Shown here one piece after another: positions 57,450-64,000 of a stretch of DNA of 64,000 nt. Within the stretch, counting starts at the first letter, position 1. Every line of letters begins with the position of its first letter. The stretch is from Mesorhizobium sp. Lineage in GTDB: Bacteria > Pseudomonadota > Alphaproteobacteria > Rhizobiales > Rhizobiaceae. The stretch is from the NCBI GenBank assembly GCA_019635735.1, contig JAHBYX010000001.1, positions 248,001-312,000 on the forward strand. Direction: 5' to 3'. The notes beneath the pieces were generated by a model, which made no database searches, was not told the DNA's origin, and saw only the letters and a list, made by a program, of their open reading frames with translations. The position numbers and the translations under genes were made by a program.

Positions 57450-58103
57450 TCAGAACTCCACCTCGAGCTCGATGATCTCGTCGGGCTCGGCGAGCGCGCC
57501 TTCCGTCCATTCCTTGATCAGCGGCCAGGCGAAGATCGTCTCGCAATAGGCCTGCAGCGCCGGTTCGAGTTCCACCGCATAGGTGCGGAAACGGGTGCAG
57601 ACCGGGGCATACATCGCGTCCGCCACGGTCGGCTTGTCGCCGAACAGGAACGGCCCGCCATAGGTGTCGAGGCATTCCTTCCAGATCGCCCGGATGCGCT
57701 CCACGTCCGGCCGGGCGCCGGAGAACATCTTGAACTTCTCGTGCCTGGCCTTGAGGTTCATCGGCAGCGCCGAGCGCAGATTGTAGAAGCCCGAATGCAT
57801 CTCGCCCGAAACCGAGCGGCAATGCGCGCGCGCCACCTTGTCCTTCGGCAAGAGCCCGGCCTTCGGCCGCGTCTCGTTCAGGTATTCCGCGATCGCCAGC
57901 GTGTCCCAAACGGTCACCTCGCCGTCAGTCAGCCGCGGCACCAGCACGGAGGGGCTGAGCAGCAAGAGTTCCTGGCGCTGGTCGTCGGTGATCTCGACCA
58001 GCTTCTCCTCGAAGTCGATGCCCGACATGCGGCACAGCAGCCAGCCCCGCAGCGACCAGGACGAATAGTTCTTCGACGAAATCGTCAGTGTCGCCCGCGC
58101 CAT
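57450..58103 (-). CDS. Glutathione S-transferase family protein
   Basis: This 217-residue protein has an N-terminal thioredoxin-like domain (LTISSKNYSSWSLRGWLLCR, where Ser is the likely glutathione-activating residue) and the cis-Pro segment SPSVLVPRLTDGEVTVWDTLAI. A helical C-terminal domain follows. The substrate is unknown; detoxification is the usual role. It is divergent from the PHB depolymerase gene, with 104 bases between containing TGC-rich repeats. Confidence 0.9.
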   Translation of the reverse strand: MARATLTISSKNYSSWSLRGWLLCRMSGIDFEEKLVEITDDQRQELLLLSPSVLVPRLTDGEVTVWDTLAIAEYLNETRPKAGLLPKDKVARAHCRSVSGEMHSGFYNLRSALPMNLKARHEKFKMFSGARPDVERIRAIWKECLDTYGGPFLFGDKPTVADAMYAPVCTRFRTYAVELEPALQAYCETIFAWPLIKEWTEGALAEPDEIIELEVEF

Positions 58104-58161
58104 GCCACCACTTTCCGCAACCGTTCACGCCGAAACAATCCTCTCGCAACGCAACACAAAT

Positions 58162-58183
58162 TGCACTAGCTTTTTTGCAGTGC
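58162..58183. promoter_or_regulatory. TGC-rich inverted repeat upstream of phaZ
   Basis: GCACT (58163-58167) and AGTGC (58179-58183) flank a T-run (TTTTTT). The surrounding 60 bases repeat TGC and GCA trinucleotides. Such TGC-rich sites are bound by the PHB regulator PhaR in relatives, so this is a plausible operator for phaZ and perhaps the divergent GST gene. Confidence 0.35.
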
Positions 58184-58207
58184 GACATCGGCCGGGGGAC
58201 ATCGACC

Positions 58208-59422
58208 TTGCTCTATCATGCGTACCAGCTGCAGGACGACCTGATCGCTCCCTTCCGGACATGGGCGCGGATGATGCGTCGGTCGGCGCTGCCGAGCTTC
58301 TGGGCCGCGGGCGAGACGTTCAAGTCGCGCTTTCTCGCCGGGCTCGAAATGGTCTCCCGTTTCGAGCTTTCGCATTCGCGCCCGGAGTTCGGCATCACCA
58401 GCGTGCGCGTCGGCAACCGCGACGTGCCGGTCACCGAGGAGGTGGCGCTCGACCTGCCCTTCGGCAAGCTGCTGCACTTCGCCAAGGACATCGACAGCGC
58501 CCAGCCGCGCGTCCTGGTGGTAGCCCCGCTGTCGGGCCATTTCCCGACGCTCCTGCGCAACACGGTCGAGACCCTTTTGCGCGACCACGACGTCTACATC
58601 ACCGACTGGGTCAACGCGCGCGAGGTGCCGCTATCGGAGGGTGAGTTCGGCATCGACGACTACATCGACTACCTCATCCGCTTTCTCGACGAGATCGGGC
58701 CGGGCGGCCACGTGCTGGCCGTCTGCCAGCCCTGCGTGCAGACGCTCGCCGCCGTCTCGATCATGTCGCAGGACAAGCATCCCGCGACGCCGCGCTCGAT
58801 GACGCTGATGGCGGGGCCGATCGATCCGCGCGAGAGCCCGACCGAGGTCAACGAGTTCGCCGTGGCGAAATCGCTCGCCTGGTTCCAGCACTCGGTGATC
58901 TCGACCGTGCCTTGGCGCTTCAAGGGCGGCGGCCGCCGCGTCTATCCCGGCTTCCTGCAGCTCACCGCCTTCATGGCGATGAACATGGAGCGGCACAGGA
59001 ACGCCCACAAGAAGCTCTACGAGCATCTGGCCGCGGGCGAGACGGCCGAAGCCGAGAAGATCAAGACCTTCTACGACGAATATTTCGCCGTGCTCGACCT
59101 CACCGAGGAATTCTACATCGAAACGATCGACCGGGTGTTCCACAAGGCTCAACTCGCCAAGGGCGAGCTCACCTGGCGCGGCCGCAAGGTCGATCCGGCC
59201 GCCATCCACAAGACCGCGCTCCTGACCGTCGAGGGCGGACGCGACGACATCTGCGCGCTCGGCCAGACGACGGCCGCGCACGACCTCTGCCGCTCGCTGC
59301 GCCCGCACCTCAAGCGCCATCATCTCCAGGCCAATGTCGGCCACTACGGCGTCTTCTCCGGCAAGCGCTGGGAGCGCGAGATCTATCCGGTGGTGCGCAA
59401 CATGATCCTGGCGATGGAGTAG
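58208..59422 (+). CDS. phaZ: Intracellular polyhydroxyalkanoate depolymerase
   Basis: This 404-residue enzyme mobilises stored poly-3-hydroxybutyrate. The nucleophile is a Cys: VCQPCVQTLAAV (Cys173), typical of intracellular PhaZ, with the late NVGHYGVFSGKRW supplying the His. The N-terminus LLYHAYQLQD matches the family start, and TTG at 58208 has GGGGGA upstream, so TTG is the start. DUF423 follows 3 bases after. Confidence 0.94.
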   Translation: MLYHAYQLQDDLIAPFRTWARMMRRSALPSFWAAGETFKSRFLAGLEMVSRFELSHSRPEFGITSVRVGNRDVPVTEEVALDLPFGKLLHFAKDIDSAQPRVLVVAPLSGHFPTLLRNTVETLLRDHDVYITDWVNAREVPLSEGEFGIDDYIDYLIRFLDEIGPGGHVLAVCQPCVQTLAAVSIMSQDKHPATPRSMTLMAGPIDPRESPTEVNEFAVAKSLAWFQHSVISTVPWRFKGGGRRVYPGFLQLTAFMAMNMERHRNAHKKLYEHLAAGETAEAEKIKTFYDEYFAVLDLTEEFYIETIDRVFHKAQLAKGELTWRGRKVDPAAIHKTALLTVEGGRDDICALGQTTAAHDLCRSLRPHLKRHHLQANVGHYGVFSGKRWEREIYPVVRNMILAME

Positions 59423-59425
59423 GAC

Positions 59426-59779
59426 GTGAACCCCTTCCTTCTTGCCGGTGGGCTCCTGGGCGCCGCCGGCGTCGCGCTTTCGGCGGCGGCGGCGCATGCG
59501 GGCGGCGGAAACGTCGCTACCGCCGCGAACTTCCTGCTGTTCCACGCGCCCGCCTTCCTGGCGCTCGGCCTCTTCGGCGTCGGCGCCGGCCGGGTGCTCA
59601 AGGCCGGCGGCTGGGTCATCCTCGCCGGGCTTCTGCTCTTTGCCGGCGACCTCGTCGCCCGACACTATCTCGGCAACCGGCTGTTCCCGATGGCGGCGCC
59701 CACGGGCGGGACGCTGATGATCGCCGGATGGCTGGTCGTCGCCCTCGCCGGCGTCTTCCACGCCGGTTCGGAGCGCTGA
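59426..59779 (+). CDS. DUF423 family membrane protein
   Basis: This 117-residue membrane protein has four hydrophobic helices and the DUF423 pattern: LGAAGVALSAAAAHAG, AANFLLFHAPAFLALGLFGV and MAAPTGGTLMIAGWLVVALAG. Function is unknown. The GTG at 59426 follows phaZ by 3 bases and is convergent with the VOC gene, whose end is 4 bases away. Confidence 0.85.
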   Translation: MNPFLLAGGLLGAAGVALSAAAAHAGGGNVATAANFLLFHAPAFLALGLFGVGAGRVLKAGGWVILAGLLLFAGDLVARHYLGNRLFPMAAPTGGTLMIAGWLVVALAGVFHAGSER

Positions 59780-59783
59780 GAGC

Positions 59784-60164
59784 CTACATGTTGTTCAGGT
59801 GAAGGATATTGCCGTCCGGATCCTTGAACCACACCATCCGCATGCTGCCCGAGACATGAATGTCGCCGTCGAGCTGGACGTCCGGCATGCCGCGATAGTG
59901 CTCGAACGTCACGCCCTTGCGTTTCAGGTCCGCGGCTATGTCGTCGATCTCGTCGCCGACATCCCACACGACCGCATTCGCGCGGTTCGTTCCCGCAGCG
60001 TCCGACACATAGACCACCAGCGAAGTGTCACCCGTGCGGAAAACCAGAACATCTTCCATCTCTTCCCGGGCCAGCTGCAGACCAAGGACGTCGCGATAGA
60101 AGTCCCTGGCCGATGCAATGTCGCTCACTGCGACGATGGCACTCGATGATTTGTCCCTAAGCAT
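59784..60164 (-). CDS. VOC family protein
   Basis: This 126-residue glyoxalase-fold protein has the pattern SDIASARDFYRDVLGLQLA in the first module and MRMVWFKDPDGNILHLNNM in the second, the Glu/His/Asp region of the fold. The substrate is unknown. GGAGGAAG 6 bases upstream selects the ATG at 60164 over two upstream starts. Confidence 0.85.
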   Translation of the reverse strand: MLRDKSSSAIVAVSDIASARDFYRDVLGLQLAREEMEDVLVFRTGDTSLVVYVSDAAGTNRANAVVWDVGDEIDDIAADLKRKGVTFEHYRGMPDVQLDGDIHVSGSMRMVWFKDPDGNILHLNNM

Positions 60165-60240
60165 GTCTGCTTCCTCCATCGGCCCCCGCATGGGGAACGC
60201 GTGGAGAGCAAACGGGTTTCACCTAATCGCCGGCGGCGCC

Positions 60241-61125
60241 TCAGACATACGTCCGCCAATCGTGCTCCTCGCGGAAGCCCAGCACCTCGCGGGCCTTGCG
60301 GTTCGAGATCGGCGCCTCGCGCTCTCCCATCGACCGTGTGATCGGCGTATTCGGACACCAGCGCTTGAGGAATTTCTCCGACGGCTCGTTCACGGTGATC
60401 GTGTCGTTGACCGCGTTGAAGACCTGGAAACCCAGTCCGTCCTTTTCCAGGCACAGGTGCACGATCTGGCCGAGATCGCGCGCGTCGATGTAGCTCCAGG
60501 CATTGCGCTTGCGCGACAGCGGGTCCTTCACGAAATCGCGGAACATCCCGTATTCGTGCGGCTCGATCACGTTACCGATCCTAAGCGCGTAGATGTCCGC
60601 CCCGAAGCGCATGGCAAAAGCGCGCGCGGTCTTCTCGTTGACGACCTTGGACAGACCATACGAATCCATCGGGTCGACGTCATAGTCCTCCTCGAGGGGA
60701 AACGAATGATAGTCCTTGTCGCCCTCGGCGAAGCAGACCCCGTAGGTCGTCTCGCTGGAGGCAATGATCACCTTGCGGATGCCGAGCTTCATCGCCGCCT
60801 CGATGACGTTGTAGGTGCTCGTCACGTTCGCCTTGAACGTCTCGTTGTCCGGCTTGATGAGAATGCGCGGCACGGCGGCGAAATGGACGACCGCGTCGAG
60901 CGGCGCCGGTCCTTTGCCGGTCTCCAGCCCCTTGAAATCGAAATGCATCGACAGCGCGTTGAACACCTGGCCGCTGTCGGTCAGGTCGGCGTCGATGGTG
61001 GTGACTCCCGGGCAGTCGAGAGGCTTCAGGTCGAGATTGAGGATCTCGTGGCCCTTCGCCTTGAGCCAGGGCACGACATGGCGGCCAGCCTTGCCGGATC
61101 CGCCGGTGAAGACGATGCGTTTCAT
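60241..61125 (-). CDS. NAD-dependent epimerase/dehydratase family protein
   Basis: This 294-residue short-chain (extended SDR) enzyme has TGGSGKAG (GxxGxxG) at the N-terminus and the active-site pair YGLSK at about residue 155, with SSE preceding. RIGNVIEPHEYGM and YIDARDLGQIVHLCLE are conserved in extended SDRs. The sugar-nucleotide or uronate substrate is unknown. It follows the transhydrogenase gene by 13 bases on the same strand. Confidence 0.88.
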   Translation of the reverse strand: MKRIVFTGGSGKAGRHVVPWLKAKGHEILNLDLKPLDCPGVTTIDADLTDSGQVFNALSMHFDFKGLETGKGPAPLDAVVHFAAVPRILIKPDNETFKANVTSTYNVIEAAMKLGIRKVIIASSETTYGVCFAEGDKDYHSFPLEEDYDVDPMDSYGLSKVVNEKTARAFAMRFGADIYALRIGNVIEPHEYGMFRDFVKDPLSRKRNAWSYIDARDLGQIVHLCLEKDGLGFQVFNAVNDTITVNEPSEKFLKRWCPNTPITRSMGEREAPISNRKAREVLGFREEHDWRTYV

Positions 61126-61138
61126 GCTGCTTTCGGGG

Positions 61139-62530
61139 CTAGCCCCGTCCCATCCGGTTCCATGCGTCGAGGCCGGCGATCTTATAGGCTTCGGCAAGTG
61201 TGGGATAGTTGAACGTGTTCTCTACGAAGAAGTCGACGGTCCCCTTCAGGTTGATCACCGCCTGGCCGATGTGGATCAGTTCTGTCGCGCCCTCTCCCAC
61301 GATGTGGGCGCCGAGCAGGCGGCGGGTGCCGATGGCGAAGATCAGCTTCAGGAAACCCGAATTGACCCCCATGATGTGGCCGCGCGAGGTCTCGCGGAAG
61401 CGCGCTACGCCGCATTCGTAGGCGATGCCGGACGCCCGCACATCCTCCTCCGACTGGCCCACGGTCGATATTTCGGGCACGGCGTAGATGCCGTAGGGAA
61501 ACGCTTCCGGCGCGGGCGGCAGCGGCAGGCCGAAGGCGTGGCAGGCAGCGACGCGGCCCTGCTCCATCGAGGTCGACGCCAGGCTCGGAAAGCCGATCAC
61601 GTCGCCCGCCGCATAGATGTGCGGGATCGCAGTCTGCAGCGTATGCGCGTCGACCTTCAGCCGGCCGCGATTGTCGGGCTCGATCCCGATCGTCTCCAGG
61701 CCGAGGCTCGCGACGTTGCCGGTGCCACCCGCCGCATAGAGCAGGATCTCGGAACGGATCACGCGGCCATCGGCCAATGTCACCTCGGCGCAGTCGGCCT
61801 TCGAGACGATGTCCTTCACTGCGCTGCCCAGCCTCACCGTCATGCCGCGGTCGCGCATCTGGTGGATGAAATCGTCGACGATCTCGCGGTCGACGAAGTC
61901 GAGGATCGTGTTGCGCGGTTCGACCAGAGTCACCGGCACGTCGAGAGCGGAAAAGATCGTTGCATATTCGACGCCGATCACCCCTGCGCCGATCACCGTC
62001 AGGCTGCGCGGCAGTCGCTCCAGTTCGAGGATCTCGTCGGAATCGAAGATGCGCTTCTTGTCGAAGGGCACGCTGTCCGGCCGGTGCGGCCTGGTCCCGA
62101 CCGCGATCAGCCCGTAGTCGAAGCCGACCTCGCTGCGCTCGTCCTTCTCGGTGGTGAGCTCCACCCGCCGCGGATCGACGAAGCGGGCGGTGGCGGCCAG
62201 GCTGCGCACCATGTTGCGCATGAACTGGTGCTGCAGCACCTCGACCTCGTGATCGAGCGTCTTGTGCAGCCGGTCGACGATGTCGTGGACGGAGATGTCC
62301 TGCTTCACGCGGTAGCCGCGGCCGTAGAAGCCGCGCTCGCGGAAGCCGGACAGGTTCAGCACCGTTTCGCGGATCGTCTTCGACGGGATCGTGCCGGTAT
62401 GGACGGAGACACCGCCGAGCCGCCTGCCCTTGTCGACCACCAGCACGGATTTGCCGAGCTTCGCAGCTTGAACGGCCGCGCGCCGTCCCGACGGCCCGCT
62501 GCCGATGACCAGCATGTCGAATTGATCCAA
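61139..62530 (-). CDS. sthA: Soluble pyridine nucleotide transhydrogenase
   Basis: This 463-residue flavoprotein transfers hydride between NADPH and NAD. The FAD motif is VIGSGPSGRRAAVQAAK. The redox Cys pair of related disulfide reductases is absent (VSVHTGTIPSK), as expected for SthA. The NAD motif is VIGAGVIGVEYA, and the late YAAGDVIGFPSLAS completes the FAD site. No ATG gives the family N-terminus; TTG at 62530 (LDQFDMLVIG) with GGGGGA upstream does. It is divergent from the RDD gene. Confidence 0.93.
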   Translation of the reverse strand: MDQFDMLVIGSGPSGRRAAVQAAKLGKSVLVVDKGRRLGGVSVHTGTIPSKTIRETVLNLSGFRERGFYGRGYRVKQDISVHDIVDRLHKTLDHEVEVLQHQFMRNMVRSLAATARFVDPRRVELTTEKDERSEVGFDYGLIAVGTRPHRPDSVPFDKKRIFDSDEILELERLPRSLTVIGAGVIGVEYATIFSALDVPVTLVEPRNTILDFVDREIVDDFIHQMRDRGMTVRLGSAVKDIVSKADCAEVTLADGRVIRSEILLYAAGGTGNVASLGLETIGIEPDNRGRLKVDAHTLQTAIPHIYAAGDVIGFPSLASTSMEQGRVAACHAFGLPLPPAPEAFPYGIYAVPEISTVGQSEEDVRASGIAYECGVARFRETSRGHIMGVNSGFLKLIFAIGTRRLLGAHIVGEGATELIHIGQAVINLKGTVDFFVENTFNYPTLAEAYKIAGLDAWNRMGRG

Positions 62531-62684
62531 CGCCGTCCCCCAGCGAGAGCAGATGCTGCAATGCACAATTAAGTCAGGAGTCCCCGCCCGACTCAAGCAG
62601 CTTCGCATGCAAACCTTGAATCAACCGTGACAATTCCCACCTGTCATTCACGCGGCGGCAAGGCCGCGCGAGAGAAGGATTGAA

Positions 62685-63155
62685 ATGAACACTCGAATTC
62701 TCGAAGGCGAGATACTGGGAAGCAGGCTGGACGACCTCCGCGCCTATGACGGCGTGCGCACCAAGCGCGTTCTCGCCTTCCTTGTCGACTACATCCTGAT
62801 CGGTCTTCTGATGATCCCCGTGGCGATCGTGGTCGCCTTGTTCGGCGTGCTGACGCTCGGCCTCGGCTGGATGCTGTTCGGAATCCTCGGGCCGCTGGTG
62901 GCGCTCGGTTACGTCGCGACCACGCTCGGCGGCCGCAACCAGGCGACGGTCGGCATGCGGATGATGGGCGTCCATCTCGAGCGGCTCGACGGCCGCCCGA
63001 TCGACGGCCTTCTCGCCATCGTCCACACGGTGCTGTTCTGGGCCGGCAATGCGGTGCTGTCGCCGCTCATCCTGCTGGCGACGCTGTTCCTCGACCGCAA
63101 ACGCACCGTGCACGACCTGCTGCTCGGCACGGTCGTCGTACGCGACGATCTCTGA
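62685..63155 (+). CDS. RDD family membrane protein
   Basis: This 156-residue protein has the RDD domain: an Arg-containing first helix region (VRTKRVLAFLVDYILIGLLM, with the RDD-type arginine-aspartate placement RVLAF/VDY), then GGRNQATVGMRMMGV and a final basic helix (FLDRKRTVHDLLLGTVVV). Three hydrophobic segments are seen. The function of RDD proteins is unknown; some move ions. It is 107 bases before bpt. Confidence 0.88.
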   Translation: MNTRILEGEILGSRLDDLRAYDGVRTKRVLAFLVDYILIGLLMIPVAIVVALFGVLTLGLGWMLFGILGPLVALGYVATTLGGRNQATVGMRMMGVHLERLDGRPIDGLLAIVHTVLFWAGNAVLSPLILLATLFLDRKRTVHDLLLGTVVVRDDL

Positions 63156-63262
63156 CCTGCCCTTGCTGAGCGTCGGCTGAGACACGGCCGGCGCGTTTTC
63201 CTGTTGCGTTCCGGTCGAATGTCGCCCAACTCTGTAGGCAGACGCTTCGTTTTGCGAAGGCC

Positions 63263-64000
63263 ATGACGCATCATACGACCCAATCGCCGCAGTTCTTCCT
63301 GACCGCGCCGTCGCCGTGCCCCTACCTGGAAGGCCAGTACGAGCGGAAGGTGTTCACGCATCTCGTCGGCGACAAGGCGCCGGAGATGAACGACCTCCTG
63401 ACCCAGGGTGGTTTCCGCCGGTCGCAGAACATCGCCTATCGCCCGGCCTGCGAAAGCTGCCGTGCCTGCGTGTCGGTGCGCATCCTCGCCAACGAATTCA
63501 AGCTCACTCGCAACATGCGCAAGGTTATCCAGCGCAATGCCGACCTGATCGGCGCGATGCACGACGCCGAGCCTTCAACGGAGCAGTACTCTCTCTTCCG
63601 GACCTATCTCGATTCGCGCCACCGCCGCGGCGGCATGTCGGACATGACGGTGCTCGACTACGCGATGATGGTCGAGGACACTCACGTCGACACCAAGATC
63701 ATCGAATACCGCAAGCGCGGTCCGGACTCGTTCATCACCGGCAAGGGTCACGGCGAACTGATCGCCGTCGCCCTGACCGACAAGATGGCCGACGGCGTGT
63801 CCATGGTCTATTCCTACTACAATCCGGAACTCGTCGACCGCTCGCTCGGCACCTTCATGATCCTCGACCACATCGCGCGCACCCGTGCGATGGGCTTGCC
63901 CCATGTCTATCTCGGCTACTGGGTCAATGGCTCGCGCAAGATGGATTATAAGGTCCGCTTCACGCCGCAGGAACATCTCGGACCCAAAGGCTGGGAACGC
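63263..64000 (+). CDS. bpt: Aspartate/glutamate leucyltransferase Bpt (partial, C-terminal end beyond window)
   Basis: The 246 residues visible are most of this ~250-residue enzyme, which transfers Leu from Leu-tRNA to N-terminal Asp or Glu and marks proteins for ClpAP degradation. The N-terminal Cys-rich segment ([13 protein letters not shown]) and the ATE C-terminal signatures ([18 protein letters not shown]) are diagnostic. The ATG at 63263 ([13 protein letters not shown]) is typical. The window cuts it at a codon boundary. Confidence 0.95.
   Translation, partial: MTHHTTQSPQFFLTAPSPCPYLEGQYERKVFTHLVGDKAPEMNDLLTQGGFRRSQNIAYRPACESCRACVSVRILANEFKLTRNMRKVIQRNADLIGAMHDAEPSTEQYSLFRTYLDSRHRRGGMSDMTVLDYAMMVEDTHVDTKIIEYRKRGPDSFITGKGHGELIAVALTDKMADGVSMVYSYYNPELVDRSLGTFMILDHIARTRAMGLPHVYLGYWVNGSRKMDYKVRFTPQEHLGPKGWER

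Overview
The window is about 64 kb of GC-rich, densely coding bacterial chromosome. Gene content and gene order point to an alphaproteobacterium of the order Hyphomicrobiales, closest in style to Mesorhizobium and other Phyllobacteriaceae. The pointers are clpP-clpX-lon, plsX-fabH-ihfA-merR, an LdtR-type MarR regulator beside an L,D-transpeptidase and a DUF6163 protein, an ECF41-type sigma factor beside a carboxymuconolactone decarboxylase-like gene, and the bacterial leucyltransferase Bpt. This placement is inferred from families and synteny; no 16S rRNA gene is present. I see no insertion sequence, integrase, phage gene or CRISPR array.

Layout. 0-4 kb: protein quality control on the minus strand (clpP, clpX, and lon cut by the window edge). 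4-8 kb: a sarcosine-oxidase-like flavoenzyme divergent from a cytochrome P450, a secreted protein of unknown function, and a 0.4-kb non-coding stretch that looks like a structured minus-strand RNA ending in a strong terminator. 8-13 kb: sulfur and acyl-CoA metabolism (cupin, metY, CoA-binding protein, VOC protein, two divergent crotonases, a hotdog thioesterase). 13-15.8 kb: the ECF41 sigma/AhpD-like pair with opposed promoters, then rplM-rpsI with a clear promoter, a structured leader and a terminator. 15.8-21.8 kb: acyltransferase, glycerophosphodiesterase, agmatinase-like enzyme, argC, heme A synthase. 21.8-31.1 kb: an exopolysaccharide locus. 31.1-33 kb: an exported tandem caspase-like protein. 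33-42 kb: tRNA-Pro, TerC, the merR-ihfA-fabH-plsX-DUF177 cluster, a CBP3-like chaperone, a BamE-like lipoprotein, H+-pyrophosphatase and a NYN/LOTUS protein. 42-48.5 kb: the glyA-nrdR-ribD-ribE-orf119-ribH-nusB-MFS run on the minus strand. 48.5-55.4 kb: an exported TPR-CHAT protein, an L,D-transpeptidase with its likely regulator, a DUF6163 membrane protein and 3-hydroxyisobutyryl-CoA hydrolase. 55.5-64 kb: DUF2066, hemB, GST, PHB depolymerase, small membrane proteins, a VOC protein, an epimerase, transhydrogenase, RDD protein and bpt (cut by the window edge).

How genes work together. The rib run makes riboflavin and couples it to one-carbon (glyA), deoxynucleotide (nrdR) and antitermination (nusB) functions. 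The polysaccharide locus supplies initiation (WcaJ-like), one glycosyltransferase, a polymerase-like protein, a chain-length/co-polymerase protein with a defunct kinase-like domain, an outer-membrane export lipoprotein, a deacetylase and a GNAT-like modifier, but no flippase is visible. plsX-fabH feeds phospholipid and fatty-acid synthesis. Two proteins with caspase-type folds (31-33 kb and 48.5-51.6 kb) both carry export signals and are the most intriguing uncharacterised proteins here. The most intriguing non-protein signals are the 7.6-8.0 kb RNA candidate and the face-to-face ECF41 promoters at 14.0 kb.
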